Assembly: GCF_000731955.1 (NCBI RefSeq)
Contig: NZ_JNCK01000001.1
Location: 3,100,001-3,164,000, forward strand
Origin: Halomonas zincidurans B6
GTDB taxonomy: Bacteria; Pseudomonadota; Gammaproteobacteria; Pseudomonadales; Halomonadaceae
Reading direction: 5' to 3'
Length of the DNA stretch: 64,000 nt
Position 1 is the first letter of the stretch; each line of letters starts with the position of its first letter. Positions 63,850 through 64,000 of the stretch are shown piece after piece. Position numbers and translations under genes: made by a program. Under the pieces are notes generated by a model that was given only the letters and a program-made list of their open reading frames with translations, had not been told where the DNA came from and ran no database searches.

Positions 63850-64000
63850 GCGAGGGGAACGTCGCCATGGACCTCACCCACGCCCAGCACAGCCCCGACG
63901 GCACGCGCTACTGGCGCCAGGGCCGGGGCGCGCCGCTGGTGCTCGTCCACGGCGTGGGCCTCGACGCGCGCATGTGGCGAGCCCAAGTCGATGCCCTGGC
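63846..64000 (+). CDS. alpha/beta hydrolase, N-terminal part (runs off the window)
   Basis: The first 51 codons only. DGTRYWRQGRGAPLVLVHGVGLDARMW is the start of an alpha/beta-hydrolase fold; HGVGLD is the oxyanion-hole HG motif. The catalytic Ser, Asp and His lie beyond the window. Coupled to the DUF1185 gene. A hydrolase of this class acts after LLM ring opening in trigonelline breakdown (TgnD), which would fit the cluster. Confidence 0.75.
   Translation, partial: MSEGNVAMDLTHAQHSPDGTRYWRQGRGAPLVLVHGVGLDARMWRAQVDAL

Overview
The window is a GC-rich gammaproteobacterial chromosome segment that most resembles Halomonas or a close relative (Halomonadaceae). This is inferred from gene content: a 13-gene nuo operon with fused nuoCD, the oriC-proximal order mnmG-rsmG-parA-parB-atpIBEFHAGDC-glmU-glmS, a hemL-thiE-thiD block as in pseudomonads, and BCCT, NCS1 and TRAP transporters suited to a saline habitat. 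No rRNA, tRNA or CRISPR array was seen.

Layout. 1-14760: respiratory complex I (nuoA tail to nuoN, all +). 14792-16755: TRAP permeases DctM and DctQ (-) with no binding protein beside them. 16882-23621: housekeeping genes (EEP-family phosphatase, dsbA, engB, HAD phosphatase, rlmJ, OmpA-like lipoprotein, hemW, rdgB). 24050-28258: a complete curli locus in one direction, csgD-E-F-G then csgB-csgA, closed by a strong terminator; a small secreted beta-rich protein lies convergent to it. 28796-35489: APH/AAA fusion kinase, hemL, thiE, thiD, hemJ and a ClC transporter (-). 35713-39897: erpA, then a polar amino-acid ABC transporter whose binding-protein gene is split inside its signal peptide by an intact ISL3-family element with a perfect 8-bp target duplication.

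39988-40484 is an AT-rich intergenic region with a cluster of DnaA-box-like sequences; with mnmG, rsmG, parAB and the atp operon behind it, it is a good oriC candidate. The atp operon (45022-52080) has a clear sigma70-type promoter and ends in a strong terminator. glmU follows, preceded by four 18-bp tandem repeats, and then glmS, whose 3' end carries the conserved attTn7 target.

Downstream of glmS the character changes to accessory DNA. There is a PaaA2/ParE-like toxin-antitoxin pair whose toxin has an in-frame amber codon. A catabolic and transport region follows: succinate-semialdehyde dehydrogenase, NCS1 permease, isochorismatase-fold amidohydrolase, luciferase-like flavin monooxygenase and BCCT transporter (-), and divergently a DUF1185 protein and a truncated alpha/beta hydrolase (+), around a promoter region with GGTATACC palindromes. 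These enzyme classes suggest uptake and ring opening of an N-heterocyclic betaine (trigonelline- or homarine-like) to succinate, but the substrate is inferred only. The permease and amidohydrolase genes are visibly more AT-rich than their neighbours.
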